Origin: a bacterium
GTDB taxonomy: Bacteria; Vulcanimicrobiota; Xenobia; Xenobiales; JADMJV01
DNA: 53,143 bases
Direction of reading: 5' to 3'
NCBI GenBank assembly: GCA_018266105.1
Contig: JAFEBA010000017.1
Location: 125,173 to 178,315, forward strand
The position numbers were made by a program, and so were the translations under genes. The notes under the pieces are model-generated. The model was not told the origin of the DNA. It was given only the letters and a program-made list of their open reading frames with translations, and searched no databases. Positions 7,637 to 15,566 of this stretch are shown here, piece by piece (within the stretch, counting starts at the first letter, position 1; each line of letters begins with the position of its first letter).

Positions 7637-7674
7637 AAAAAAACCCGCTGGTCGTTGGCTGAGCAGCGGGTTTC
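7637..7674 (-). terminator. Intrinsic terminator upstream of the Ubl gene
   Basis: On the minus strand AACCCGCTG pairs with CAGCGGGTT (9 bp) and is followed by a run of T. It lies downstream of the 7850 promoter but upstream of the Ubl ATG at 7581, so it either ends a small independent transcript or acts as an attenuator for the operon. Confidence 0.75.
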
Positions 7675-7815
7675 GGCGAGCGCCCGTGGGGCGCTAACTT
7701 ATTCCGCTGCGACGAATGGATCCGCCGTTTGCCCATTGGGGGCAATCGGTTACCAGATGCATTGGACGATAATTGCTAAATCCGAGCATTGATATTGTTC
7801 CTTTCGTCGTGGGAT
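7675..7815 (-). ncRNA. Structured leader RNA or small RNA ahead of the Ubl-rsr operon
   Basis: The predicted transcript from the 7850 promoter starts near 7815. A closing helix CGACGAA (7809-7803) with TTCGTCG (7716-7710) encloses ~85 nt that includes a TTGCCC-CCAAT-GGGCAA hairpin. Next comes a GCGCCC-CAC-GGGCGC hairpin and then the terminator at 7637-7674. This architecture resembles a riboswitch/attenuator or a ~180-nt terminated sRNA. I do not recognise a known riboswitch consensus. It also contains a 31-codon ORF. Confidence 0.4.
7694..7789 (-). CDS. Possible 31-aa leader peptide
   Basis: ATG at 7789 with AGGA nine bases upstream and stop TAG at 7694; the peptide begins MLGFSNYRPMHLVTD. 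It lies within the structured leader and before the terminator, so it could be a leader peptide or simply chance. Nothing in the composition suggests a classical amino-acid attenuator (no run of one residue). Confidence 0.25.
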   Translation of the reverse strand: MLGFSNYRPMHLVTDCPQWANGGSIRRSGIS

Positions 7816-7821
7816 TTTTCG

Positions 7822-7850
7822 AGTATAGGGAGCGACCTGAAATCTGTCAA
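7822..7850 (-). promoter_or_regulatory. Near-consensus sigma70-type promoter
   Basis: Minus strand: TTGACA (7850-7845), 17-bp spacer, TATACT (7827-7822). This is the clearest promoter in the window and it reads toward the leader RNA, the Ubl gene, the Y-like RNAs and rsr. Its strength implies high basal transcription controlled by the downstream terminator. Confidence 0.8.
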
Positions 7851-7979
7851 CACACCTTTCCAATTTTTTTGACTTTTCATTGATCATCATCTCCAGCCAT
7901 GCCCCCGGACCCCTGCGCCAAGTGTGGCTTTTACCTGCTCCTTATAGGAGTCCACCCGTGGATATGCAAGTTAGGCCTT

Positions 7980-9179
7980 ATGAGCACAAGCTGGGGACGC
8001 AGCCGGTACGACTTTTCCTGGGAGACCTTAAGGTCTTTCCTGGACGGCGTCTCGCCCATCGACCTGGACCGTCTGGCACTGCAGAGCCGCGACGAAGCCT
8101 ATCAGTTCCTGGTGCAATATGGCTACGACATGGCCATCCCCAGCGAACACCACGAGGCCTGGGGCGTATTCCGCGAAGGTCTGGACTACCTCCAGCGCGT
8201 GCTCTGCCCCGCCCCTACCGGGGAGGATCGGTCGGTGGAGGTGCCCGAGGAACTCAACCAGGTCACGGACCTCACCGAGATCCTGCTGTTGGCCTCCCAC
8301 AGCGGGCCCGTGCAGCCCTGGGCCTGCGCGCTGCTGCGCGTGATGCACACAATCAGTCACGCCAATCACGCCGTGCGGTCCCCCTTCTACCAGGAAATCC
8401 AGCGCCAGATCCTCGAGCGCTACCGACAGCATGTTCACCAGGACGCCAGCGGCAGGCTTCACCTGGGGACAGGGCTGCTGGCTGTGCCGCTGGAAGACAT
8501 CCAGCTTCGCCAGGAAAAAAGCCGGGACAGCCTGATCCTGAAACTGCTGCACAAGCCAGACAACGTTGCCCAGGGCGTCTACGACCGTATCGGGGTCAAA
8601 CTGGTGACGCCAACCAAGGTCGATGCCCTGCTGGCCCTCAAATACATACGACGCCATCATCTGGCCATCTTCGCCAACATCATGCCCGGGCGTTCCCGCA
8701 ACACCCTGATCGACCTGGAACGCTTCCGAGACGTGTACGAGTCCATCTCTCGCCCCGGTTCACCAGGAAGCTTCAAGAGTAACTGGGCTGCCTTGCAGAA
8801 GCCTTCGGAGCCAAGCGGAGAGGATCAACCACACCAGAATCCTCACTCCTCCTCCTCGTTTCGCTCGATTCAGTTCACCTGTCGCCAGCTCATTCGGGTA
8901 CCGAACCCGCAGTATACGGCCCTGCAAGAGTTGAGAGTGGCGCTCAGCGAGCGAGTGCCCAAAGAAGAGCTCGAAACCATGCTCTCCAAACTTAACGCCG
9001 AAAACCACGAGCCCGTTCTACGCTTTTTCTTTCCCTACGAAGTGCAGATTCTGGACCACGAAAACCACCTGCGCACCAAAGAGGGCGAATCCAGTCACGC
9101 CAACTATCGCCTGCGACAGCTGCGCACCGCCCGCCGCCGGGTGCTGGGAGCGCTGCTTACGGCCGGGTCGCCGGCATAA
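7980..9179 (+). CDS. RelA/SpoT-reminiscent conserved protein (TIGR04552-like)
   Basis: 399 aa from the ATG at 7980; the frame is open upstream to 7899 with a less likely extension. Residues ~140-165 (LLRVMHTISHANHAVRSPFY) and ~205-240 (YDRIGVKLVTPTKVDALLALKYI) resemble the synthetase fold of RelA/SpoT-like proteins, and I recall a myxobacterial-type family (TIGR04552) of this appearance. The GSD/ExD catalytic signatures of active (p)ppGpp synthetases are not clearly visible, so activity is uncertain. It is divergent from the Ubl/rsr promoter and convergent with the metalloprotease gene, overlapping it by 23 bp. Confidence 0.6.
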   Translation: MSTSWGRSRYDFSWETLRSFLDGVSPIDLDRLALQSRDEAYQFLVQYGYDMAIPSEHHEAWGVFREGLDYLQRVLCPAPTGEDRSVEVPEELNQVTDLTEILLLASHSGPVQPWACALLRVMHTISHANHAVRSPFYQEIQRQILERYRQHVHQDASGRLHLGTGLLAVPLEDIQLRQEKSRDSLILKLLHKPDNVAQGVYDRIGVKLVTPTKVDALLALKYIRRHHLAIFANIMPGRSRNTLIDLERFRDVYESISRPGSPGSFKSNWAALQKPSEPSGEDQPHQNPHSSSSFRSIQFTCRQLIRVPNPQYTALQELRVALSERVPKEELETMLSKLNAENHEPVLRFFFPYEVQILDHENHLRTKEGESSHANYRLRQLRTARRRVLGALLTAGSPA

Positions 9180-11616
9180 CCCACTGTTCCCCGGAATCGG
9201 CCCAGCAGTCATAGTTGGGCTCCGCGTAGTTCCAGGCGCGAAAGGGAGACGAGCTGCGCCGGCCGCTGGAGCGCGGATCCAGTTCGCGGCGCAGGTCATC
9301 CTGGAGCTGGTCCAGATGGGCCAAGGTATCCTCATCTTTGATGCGCTTGCGCGCTCCAGACAGCTCCTGTTCGAGCAGACGCATCTGGCGTAGCCCGTGA
9401 CTGCGAGCCTCCCCGACCGAGGAAGCCAGGTCGATGAAGAGGTCGGTCAGGGCCCGCTGCAGCATGCGGCGCTGCAGGCTGACCGGTCGAGCCTCGGACA
9501 ACTCCGCAAAAATGCCGCGCCGCACAGAAGTGAGCATTTCCGAGGGTGAATAGACCCCCTGCTCGGCCATCCGATTCAAGCGGCGAGAGCTGCAAAGATT
9601 GGACAAAAGTCGGCGCTGTACAAAAACCACCTGGTCAACCGAACGTTCCAGTTCAAGCAGTCGGGTCAAAGAGGGGTCCAGCAACCAGTCCTGGGGACCC
9701 ATCACCTCCTTCAGCAAGAAGTCAACGGCCTGCTGCTGCTCGCGCTTGGATACAGGAGTGTAAATCGGCCCACTCTGGCCGAAATGCTTATCCTGCATGT
9801 GCACACCGCCGACCAGAGCAATCACGTGATTGCACTCGGTGCCCCACTGACCAAACAGAGCCCGACGAAAGTGATTGAGCTCGCTGTAGTCTTCTCCCCA
9901 ATGCTGGGTGGCTCCCAACAAAAGAGGGGCGGTACGACGCAAGTTCTTCAGGCCCAACCGGGTGGCGGCCACCGGATCCTGGTCGCCCACGGCCTCGGTC
10001 TGATCGCCAGGATCGGCACCCCGACTCTCCATGTTGGAAAAACGCAACCAGGGGGTTTTATCCTGTTGACGAGCCCATTCGTCCAGGGTCGGCTTTTCGG
10101 ATTCGGGAGTGCTGGCTCCCGGCACGGGTGCGTAACCCCAACGAACGGCGAACCGGTCGTAGGGTCCAACCCGTGGGATCAAATTCTTAACGGGAATTTT
10201 ATCTTCCGGCTGAGCTACATAGTTAAATCGAGAATAATCCATAATGCTGGGAGTATGGCCCATTTTAGCCACCCATTCCGGATCACGGACCTGAGCCAGA
10301 GTGTAGGTGGAGCTACCACGCATGTTGTGCTGAAAACCCAGAGAATGTCCGACCTCATGGGCAACCACGAACTCGATCAATTCGCCCATTAATTCGTCCG
10401 ACATCGGTAAATGCTGAGCCCTGGGATCGAGATGGGCCACCTGAGTGAAATACCAGCGCCGTTGCAAATCCAATATATTATGAAACATGTGAATGTCGGC
10501 TTCTAGAATCTCACCCGTGCGTGGGTCCGAAATGTGTGGACCGTAGGCATTGGCGGTCTCGGAGGCCACCCAACGAATGACGCTGTATCGAGCGTCCTCG
10601 ATACTCCAGCCCGCCTCCTTGGGAGCCTCCCTGGCCTGAATGGCGTTCTTAAAGCCAGCCTCTTCGAAGGCTGGCTGCCACTGCTCAACTCCCGCTTTGA
10701 TGTAGGGCACCCAGGCCGCCGGCGTGGCAGGGTCGATATAAAACACGATGGGTTTAAGGGGTTCAGACAGGGCCGCACTCGGATCCTTTTTCTCCAAGCG
10801 CCAACGGGCCAGATAGCGCTGCTCCTTCACAAAATGGTCTGGCCTGCCGTAGTCGGTCTGATAAGTGGCAAAAAAGCCCACCCGACTATCGATCAGTCGC
10901 GGCTTCATCGGCTGCTCCGGCAGCTTAATCATACTGTAGTGCATTCGCACCGAAGCCGTTCCCCGACCCATTTCGCCGAAATTAAACGTGAAGGCGCTGC
11001 GAGCTTCAGGATTGGTCAGAGTGAGGGTGGATTCGGCCTCGATATTCTCGGGATAGGAGCTGATTCGCTCCACGAAACTGCGGTTCTGGTCAAAGGCTTT
11101 GGCCCCCAACAGATAGCGCGGGCTGAGCTCGATGATCTCGCTGCTGAACAGCTTGGTGACGTCAAAGACCGGAGCCTTCTGATCGTTCTCAGCCTCCACC
11201 GTAAAGGAAGCGAGCACGGTGGGATTATTGGCAGCGGCTACGGCCTGGGCCACCGGCAGCTTCGGATCGGCCCACAGGCCGTAGTCGTATTCCTGCAACA
11301 GAATTCGCCGGTCCTGGCGATGCCAACGCACCACATGGCGACCGATGCCCTCGCCACCGCCGTCGCCCGTGCCCTGCTTGCCGCGCGCGACCGTGGTGAC
11401 CAACAAGAAATCGCGGTCCAATTGCGCGTTGGGTACTTCGTAGTACCACTTCTCGCCCACTTGGTGAACCTTGAACAGGCCGGCCTGAGTTTTCGCAGCC
11501 GAAGTAATGACCTGATCATAGGGCTTGATTTCTGGAACTGCGCCGGCCGTGGTGGTATTCGTCTGAGCCCAGAGGGAGGAGCTGAGGAGGACAAAGAGGC
11601 CGCATTTTTTGAGCAT
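9157..11616 (-). CDS. Secreted zinc metalloprotease (gluzincin-like, DUF4953/DUF5117 type)
   Basis: 819 aa from the ATG at 11616, which gives a signal peptide (MLKKCGLFVLLSSSLWAQ). The catalytic motif HEVGHSLGFQH has His420, Glu421, His424 and the third ligand His430, followed by SIMDYSRFNY, a Met-turn-like sequence as in metzincins. The ~350 residues before it are beta-rich, as in the DUF5117/DUF4953 architecture. Likely periplasmic or extracellular, substrate unknown. The open frame extends to 12039, but that part overlaps the divergent esterase and lacks a signal sequence. Confidence 0.85.
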   Translation of the reverse strand: MLKKCGLFVLLSSSLWAQTNTTTAGAVPEIKPYDQVITSAAKTQAGLFKVHQVGEKWYYEVPNAQLDRDFLLVTTVARGKQGTGDGGGEGIGRHVVRWHRQDRRILLQEYDYGLWADPKLPVAQAVAAANNPTVLASFTVEAENDQKAPVFDVTKLFSSEIIELSPRYLLGAKAFDQNRSFVERISSYPENIEAESTLTLTNPEARSAFTFNFGEMGRGTASVRMHYSMIKLPEQPMKPRLIDSRVGFFATYQTDYGRPDHFVKEQRYLARWRLEKKDPSAALSEPLKPIVFYIDPATPAAWVPYIKAGVEQWQPAFEEAGFKNAIQAREAPKEAGWSIEDARYSVIRWVASETANAYGPHISDPRTGEILEADIHMFHNILDLQRRWYFTQVAHLDPRAQHLPMSDELMGELIEFVVAHEVGHSLGFQHNMRGSSTYTLAQVRDPEWVAKMGHTPSIMDYSRFNYVAQPEDKIPVKNLIPRVGPYDRFAVRWGYAPVPGASTPESEKPTLDEWARQQDKTPWLRFSNMESRGADPGDQTEAVGDQDPVAATRLGLKNLRRTAPLLLGATQHWGEDYSELNHFRRALFGQWGTECNHVIALVGGVHMQDKHFGQSGPIYTPVSKREQQQAVDFLLKEVMGPQDWLLDPSLTRLLELERSVDQVVFVQRRLLSNLCSSRRLNRMAEQGVYSPSEMLTSVRRGIFAELSEARPVSLQRRMLQRALTDLFIDLASSVGEARSHGLRQMRLLEQELSGARKRIKDEDTLAHLDQLQDDLRRELDPRSSGRRSSSPFRAWNYAEPNYDCWADSGEQWVMPATRP

Positions 11617-11676
11617 CCCAGAGGTTTCTCGCTGGGCCGGGAGGGTCCTACGGGGTGGCGGGCGGAATGAGCCAGT

Positions 11677-12399
11677 ATGCCACTCATTGACTGGGGCTGG
11701 TGGGACTCCCCCAACCTGCCCTCTCGCCCCATCACCCTGTGGGTGCCGGAGCCGGTTAGCTACCCCCTGTGCGTGCTCTACGCCCACGATGGCCAGAACC
11801 TGTTCCGGCCCGAGACCGCTTTCGCGGGAGTGGACTGGAATCTGCACAACACGCTCCAGGACCTGATGCTCAAGGGCCAGGCCCGTCCAACCATGATTGT
11901 CGGCATCGGCAATAGCCCGGAACGAATGCAGGAATATGCTCCTGGCCCCAAAGCCAATCAGTATCTGCGTTTTATCACCGAGCAGTTGCGCCCGCGGCTG
12001 CAGGACCAGTTTCCCGTCAGCCTGGACCCATCCGACCATTTCCTGATCGGTTCGTCCATGGGGGGGATCATCTCAGCCTATACGCTGTGCAAATTGCCTG
12101 AACAGTTTGGCGGAGCAGCCTGCCTGTCCACCCACTGGCCCTGGCACAACGGCGAGATGGTCCATTGGCTTCGACGCAATCTGATTCCACCCGGGCACCA
12201 CCGCTGGTATTTCGATTGGGGCACAGAAACAGCCGACGCGCCTTATCAGGGCTACCAGGAACAGGTGGACGCAATCTTGCGCCAGCGCGGCTATCGGCGA
12301 GGCAGAGACTGGGAAACGCTGAGCTTTCCTGGTCACGACCACTCTGAGAGTAGCTGGCGCTCGCGCGTCCACCTGCCGCTGCGTTTTCTGCTATTTTAG
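11677..12399 (+). CDS. Alpha/beta-hydrolase, esterase family (Fes/EstD-like)
   Basis: 240 aa. LYAHDGQNLF at 34-43 and the nucleophile elbow GSSMGG (Ser127) fit the putative esterase family of enterochelin-esterase-like proteins. FPGHDHSESSW near the end carries the catalytic His. No signal peptide. It is divergent from the secreted metalloprotease (60 bp between starts) and its 3' end overlaps the ATP-grasp gene by 9 bp. Substrate unknown. Confidence 0.85.
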   Translation: MPLIDWGWWDSPNLPSRPITLWVPEPVSYPLCVLYAHDGQNLFRPETAFAGVDWNLHNTLQDLMLKGQARPTMIVGIGNSPERMQEYAPGPKANQYLRFITEQLRPRLQDQFPVSLDPSDHFLIGSSMGGIISAYTLCKLPEQFGGAACLSTHWPWHNGEMVHWLRRNLIPPGHHRWYFDWGTETADAPYQGYQEQVDAILRQRGYRRGRDWETLSFPGHDHSESSWRSRVHLPLRFLLF

Positions 12400-13563
12400 G
12401 GCGAAAATAAACTGCCTGGCTTCTTCCAGCGGCTCCATCCGCCCTGAGCGCAAAACAATGGCCTGGTCTCCAGTCGCCTTGCGAAAAATTTCTTCGTTGG
12501 CGCGATGCAACACGAACTCCTGAGGAAAGCGTTGCTTGATCTCTTCCAGCGAGTGCTGATACTCGCGGTCGTCCCAGCGGGCAAAGTAACCAACGTGGTA
12601 AGGCCTGGAGTAGTCCACCTGGGTGCGTTGGTCACAGACCAACTCGGCCCAAATACGGAAGATGTCGATATCATTGGCGTAGCACATCATGTTGGTGGTT
12701 AGCGCCCCGGGCGCGCGCAAATTCGCCTCCAGGGCGCGCAGGCCGTTGGGCGTGCGAAAGAATTCGAGGTGAAAAAAGCGCTTCCGCACATCGAATGCCT
12801 TCAGCACTTTGCGTCCCAGCTCGTCCAGATCAGCCGCGATTTCTCGAGCCGACCAGTAGAACAGGTCAGCGCGCTGATTGACCACTTCCATAATGCCGGT
12901 ATTAAACAGGTGGCTGGCCACAAAGATCGGCTCGGCCTCAGCGTTGGCCAGACCATCGTAAGTGACCAGTTGACCCGAGAGAAACTCTTCCAAAAAGTAC
13001 TCGACCTCGTGCGGCTGATCGAGGAACTGCTTGAGTTGTTCGGCATCATCCAGGCGGTAGGTGGCCGCCGCTCCCACTCCCACATCCGGCTTGGCCACCA
13101 ACGGGTAGCCCGCATTCCGAGCCAGGGCCAGAGCCGCCTTGCGGTCGCTGGCCAGGGCACCGCGCGCCACCGGGACTCCCGCCTCGCGATAGATCTGCTT
13201 CATGACCGACTTGCGCTTCATTCGCTCCATGTCAGCACTTCGATAACCGACAAGATTGAAGTCGGTGCGCAGCCGGGCCTCAGTTTCCATCCAGAACTCG
13301 GCATTGGAGTCCACCCGGTCTATTCGGCCGTGCTGACTGATAAAATGGGCAAAGGCGCGGTAGACCTGGTCGTAGTCCAGCAAGGACTCCACCCGGTAGT
13401 ATTCGTGAATCCACCCCTGCAGAGCCGAGCCCAGCTCCGCATGGGGCGTTTCACCGATACCCAGCACGCGCACGCCGATCTCGTGCAAACCGCGCAGAAA
13501 GTCATGGTAGTTGGGTGGAAAGTGGGGCGAAAGGTATACGAAATTCACCAGGGGCCGTTCCAC
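12391..13563 (-). CDS. ATP-grasp family ligase
   Basis: 390 aa. The N-terminal Rossmann-like pre-ATP-grasp part (NFVYLSPHFPPNY, VLGIGETP) is followed by RMKRKSVMKQIYREAGVPVARG at ~124-145 and YPLVAKPDVGVGAAATYRL. The Lys in VAKP binds ATP. FHLEFFRTPNGLRALEANLRAPG supplies the metal-binding Glu and Asn residues. Family enzymes join a carboxylate to an amine or thiol through an acyl-phosphate; the substrate is not evident. It is a single gene between a convergent esterase and a same-strand DEAD-box helicase 17 bp upstream. Confidence 0.85.
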   Translation of the reverse strand: MERPLVNFVYLSPHFPPNYHDFLRGLHEIGVRVLGIGETPHAELGSALQGWIHEYYRVESLLDYDQVYRAFAHFISQHGRIDRVDSNAEFWMETEARLRTDFNLVGYRSADMERMKRKSVMKQIYREAGVPVARGALASDRKAALALARNAGYPLVAKPDVGVGAAATYRLDDAEQLKQFLDQPHEVEYFLEEFLSGQLVTYDGLANAEAEPIFVASHLFNTGIMEVVNQRADLFYWSAREIAADLDELGRKVLKAFDVRKRFFHLEFFRTPNGLRALEANLRAPGALTTNMMCYANDIDIFRIWAELVCDQRTQVDYSRPYHVGYFARWDDREYQHSLEEIKQRFPQEFVLHRANEEIFRKATGDQAIVLRSGRMEPLEEARQFIFALK

Positions 13564-13580
13564 TCAAGACCCCTTCAGCC

Positions 13581-14816
13581 CTATCTGGATCGGCGACTGC
13601 TGCCGCTTCGCCCCCCGCCGGAGGTGACCGGAGTGGTTTGAGCCGGCCGCCCGCGCCACTTGCTCGGTCCTGGAGGGCCAGCCGGACGACGAGTCTCGGA
13701 ACCGGTGGTCCAGCCCAGACGGGCGATCTTTTGCGGAAGTCCACGCTCCAACTGCAGGAACTTGGGCCGATCTTCGGCTGTAATCAGAGTCACCGCCGTG
13801 CCCGCCTTGCCCATTCGTCCCGTGCGTCCCACGCGATGAGTCAAAAGCTCGGAGGTCTCAGGGAGTTCATAATTGATCACCTGAGTCACCCCGTCCAGAT
13901 CCAGGCCACGAGCGGCTACATTGGTGGCCACCATGATCTCGATCACGCCGCTGCGGAACTGCAAAACGACGCGATCACGAGCGTTCTGACTCATGTTCCC
14001 CTGCAAAGCGTCCACCGGGTAGCCAGCCGCAGCCAACTGCTTGGCCAACTTCTTGGCGCCGTGCTTGGTGCGGGTAAAGACGATGGAGAGTCCGTCGCGT
14101 GCGTTCAAAAGGCTGCACAGAGCATCCCAGCGACCGCCATCAGGCACTTCCTGGACGACGTGGTCGATCTTGGGCGCCTGCTCGGGGAGTGGGTCCACTT
14201 TGACGCGGACCGGCTGATACAAGAAGGGAGTGGCGGCCTTATCCACCCACTCCGGGTGAGTGGCCGAAAACAGCGCGGTCTGCCGTTTGCTGGGCGGAGG
14301 GGCGAACGAGAGAATCGCTTTGACATCGTGCATAAAGCCGCGGTCGAGCATTTCATCCGCTTCATCCAACACCAGGAACGTGAGCTTTTTGAGGCTCAGC
14401 GAGCCCCGACGAATCAGGTCCAGCACGCGCCCGGGTGCACCCACAATAATCTGGGCGCCGGCGCGAATCGCCTGTTCCTGAGGGGTTATGCCACGACCGC
14501 CAACAACCACCGCGGTTTTAATTCCGTCGGCCTGACCTAAAGAGTGAAGCACTTCGCCCACCTGGTTGGCTAACTCGCGGGTGGGAACCAGCACCAGAGC
14601 TTGCACGGCGCGCAGACTCGGTTCCACATATTCGATCAGGGGGAGCCCGAAGGCTAGAGTTTTGCCAGAGCCGGTGCAGGCCTGGGCCACCACGTCCTTA
14701 CCCTCCATAAGGGCCGGAATGGTCTGGACTTGAATGGGAGTGGGCTGACTGATGCCCATCTTGGCGAGAGCCTTCAGGCTTGTATTGAGAAGCCCGAAGT
14801 CTTGGAATGTATTCAT
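13581..14816 (-). CDS. DEAD-box ATP-dependent RNA helicase
   Basis: 411 aa from the ATG at 14816 (MNTFQDFGL, the typical start of this family); an ATG six codons upstream is possible. The full motif set is present: Q-motif (PTPIQ ~26-30), ACTGSGKT 46-53, PTRELA, GAPGR, DEAD 151-154, SAT 184-186, and HRVGRTGR near residue 330. The C-terminal tail is short and rich in Arg, Gly and Ser, as used for RNA binding. Likely role: ribosome assembly or mRNA turnover, cytoplasmic. The closest type is RhlE/DbpA-like, but I cannot choose between them. Confidence 0.92.
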   Translation of the reverse strand: MNTFQDFGLLNTSLKALAKMGISQPTPIQVQTIPALMEGKDVVAQACTGSGKTLAFGLPLIEYVEPSLRAVQALVLVPTRELANQVGEVLHSLGQADGIKTAVVVGGRGITPQEQAIRAGAQIIVGAPGRVLDLIRRGSLSLKKLTFLVLDEADEMLDRGFMHDVKAILSFAPPPSKRQTALFSATHPEWVDKAATPFLYQPVRVKVDPLPEQAPKIDHVVQEVPDGGRWDALCSLLNARDGLSIVFTRTKHGAKKLAKQLAAAGYPVDALQGNMSQNARDRVVLQFRSGVIEIMVATNVAARGLDLDGVTQVINYELPETSELLTHRVGRTGRMGKAGTAVTLITAEDRPKFLQLERGLPQKIARLGWTTGSETRRPAGPPGPSKWRGRPAQTTPVTSGGGRSGSSRRSR

Positions 14817-14875
14817 ATCGGCGCACTGTAGCACAGAGTGTCAAGCCAAGCGCCTTTAAGCGGAGCAGCCGTGCC

Positions 14876-15565
14876 CTACTCGCGGGCCATAAAATGACGC
14901 CGTTGCTCGGGGCTGAGCTTCTCAATCGCATAACGCAACATGGTGCGAGGCATCCTTCGTGAGCATTGCTCCAGAAATTGGAGCAGCACGGAAAGCTGGC
15001 GCTTGCCGGCCTCGCGCAGCATCCAGCCACAGGCCTTGTGCATGAGATCTTCCCGATCTCCCAGCAGACGCTGGCACAGTGCCAGCACGTCCTCAAATTG
15101 GTCGGCCCGAATAAAGGTCAGTGTAGCCAATACGGCCACGCGGCGCTCCCAAAGACAGGCTGATTCGGCCAGACGGTACAGGATTTTACGATCGGTTTCG
15201 GGCAACAGGTAGCCGCCCACGATGGTGGGCGCCGAAGTGTCCACCAGATCCCAATTATTCACACAGCCAGAAACATTGGCCAGATAGAGTTGATAGATGC
15301 GATGGCGATCGCGCTTGAAACGTCGGCACATTAGAATCAGGGCCAGCAGGCGTTCCTCGTGCCAGGGCGAGTGTAACAACTCATCCAACTGTTCAAAACT
15401 CAACTGAGCGCTTTGAGTCACAAAAGAGCGAGTCTGGGGTACAGTCAGCCCGATAAATCGGTCTCCTTCTCCATACTGCCCGGGGCCGGTCTTGAAGAAT
15501 CGCAGCGAATGAGCGGCTTTTTCAGCTGACCCTGCCGCCCGCATGGCCTGTTGCACATCCAGCAT
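14876..15565 (-). CDS. AlkD-like DNA alkylation repair (HEAT-like) glycosylase
   Basis: 229 aa, all-helical HEAT-like repeats. The AlkD active-site constellation is visible: NNWDLVD (Trp105, Asp109) and WERRVAV (Arg141/142). These correspond to the Trp, Asp and Arg that recognise alkylated bases in Bacillus AlkD. Role: excision of bulky or cationic N3/N7-alkyl purines. It lies 1 bp downstream of the HyuA-like gene and is probably co-transcribed with it, though a functional link is not obvious. Confidence 0.9.
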   Translation of the reverse strand: MLDVQQAMRAAGSAEKAAHSLRFFKTGPGQYGEGDRFIGLTVPQTRSFVTQSAQLSFEQLDELLHSPWHEERLLALILMCRRFKRDRHRIYQLYLANVSGCVNNWDLVDTSAPTIVGGYLLPETDRKILYRLAESACLWERRVAVLATLTFIRADQFEDVLALCQRLLGDREDLMHKACGWMLREAGKRQLSVLLQFLEQCSRRMPRTMLRYAIEKLSPEQRRHFMARE

Positions 15566-15566
15566 C

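Noticed and set aside
11617..12039. A long N-terminal extension of the metalloprotease frame
   Set aside because: It overlaps the divergent esterase gene, and an internal ATG at 11616 gives a proper signal peptide.
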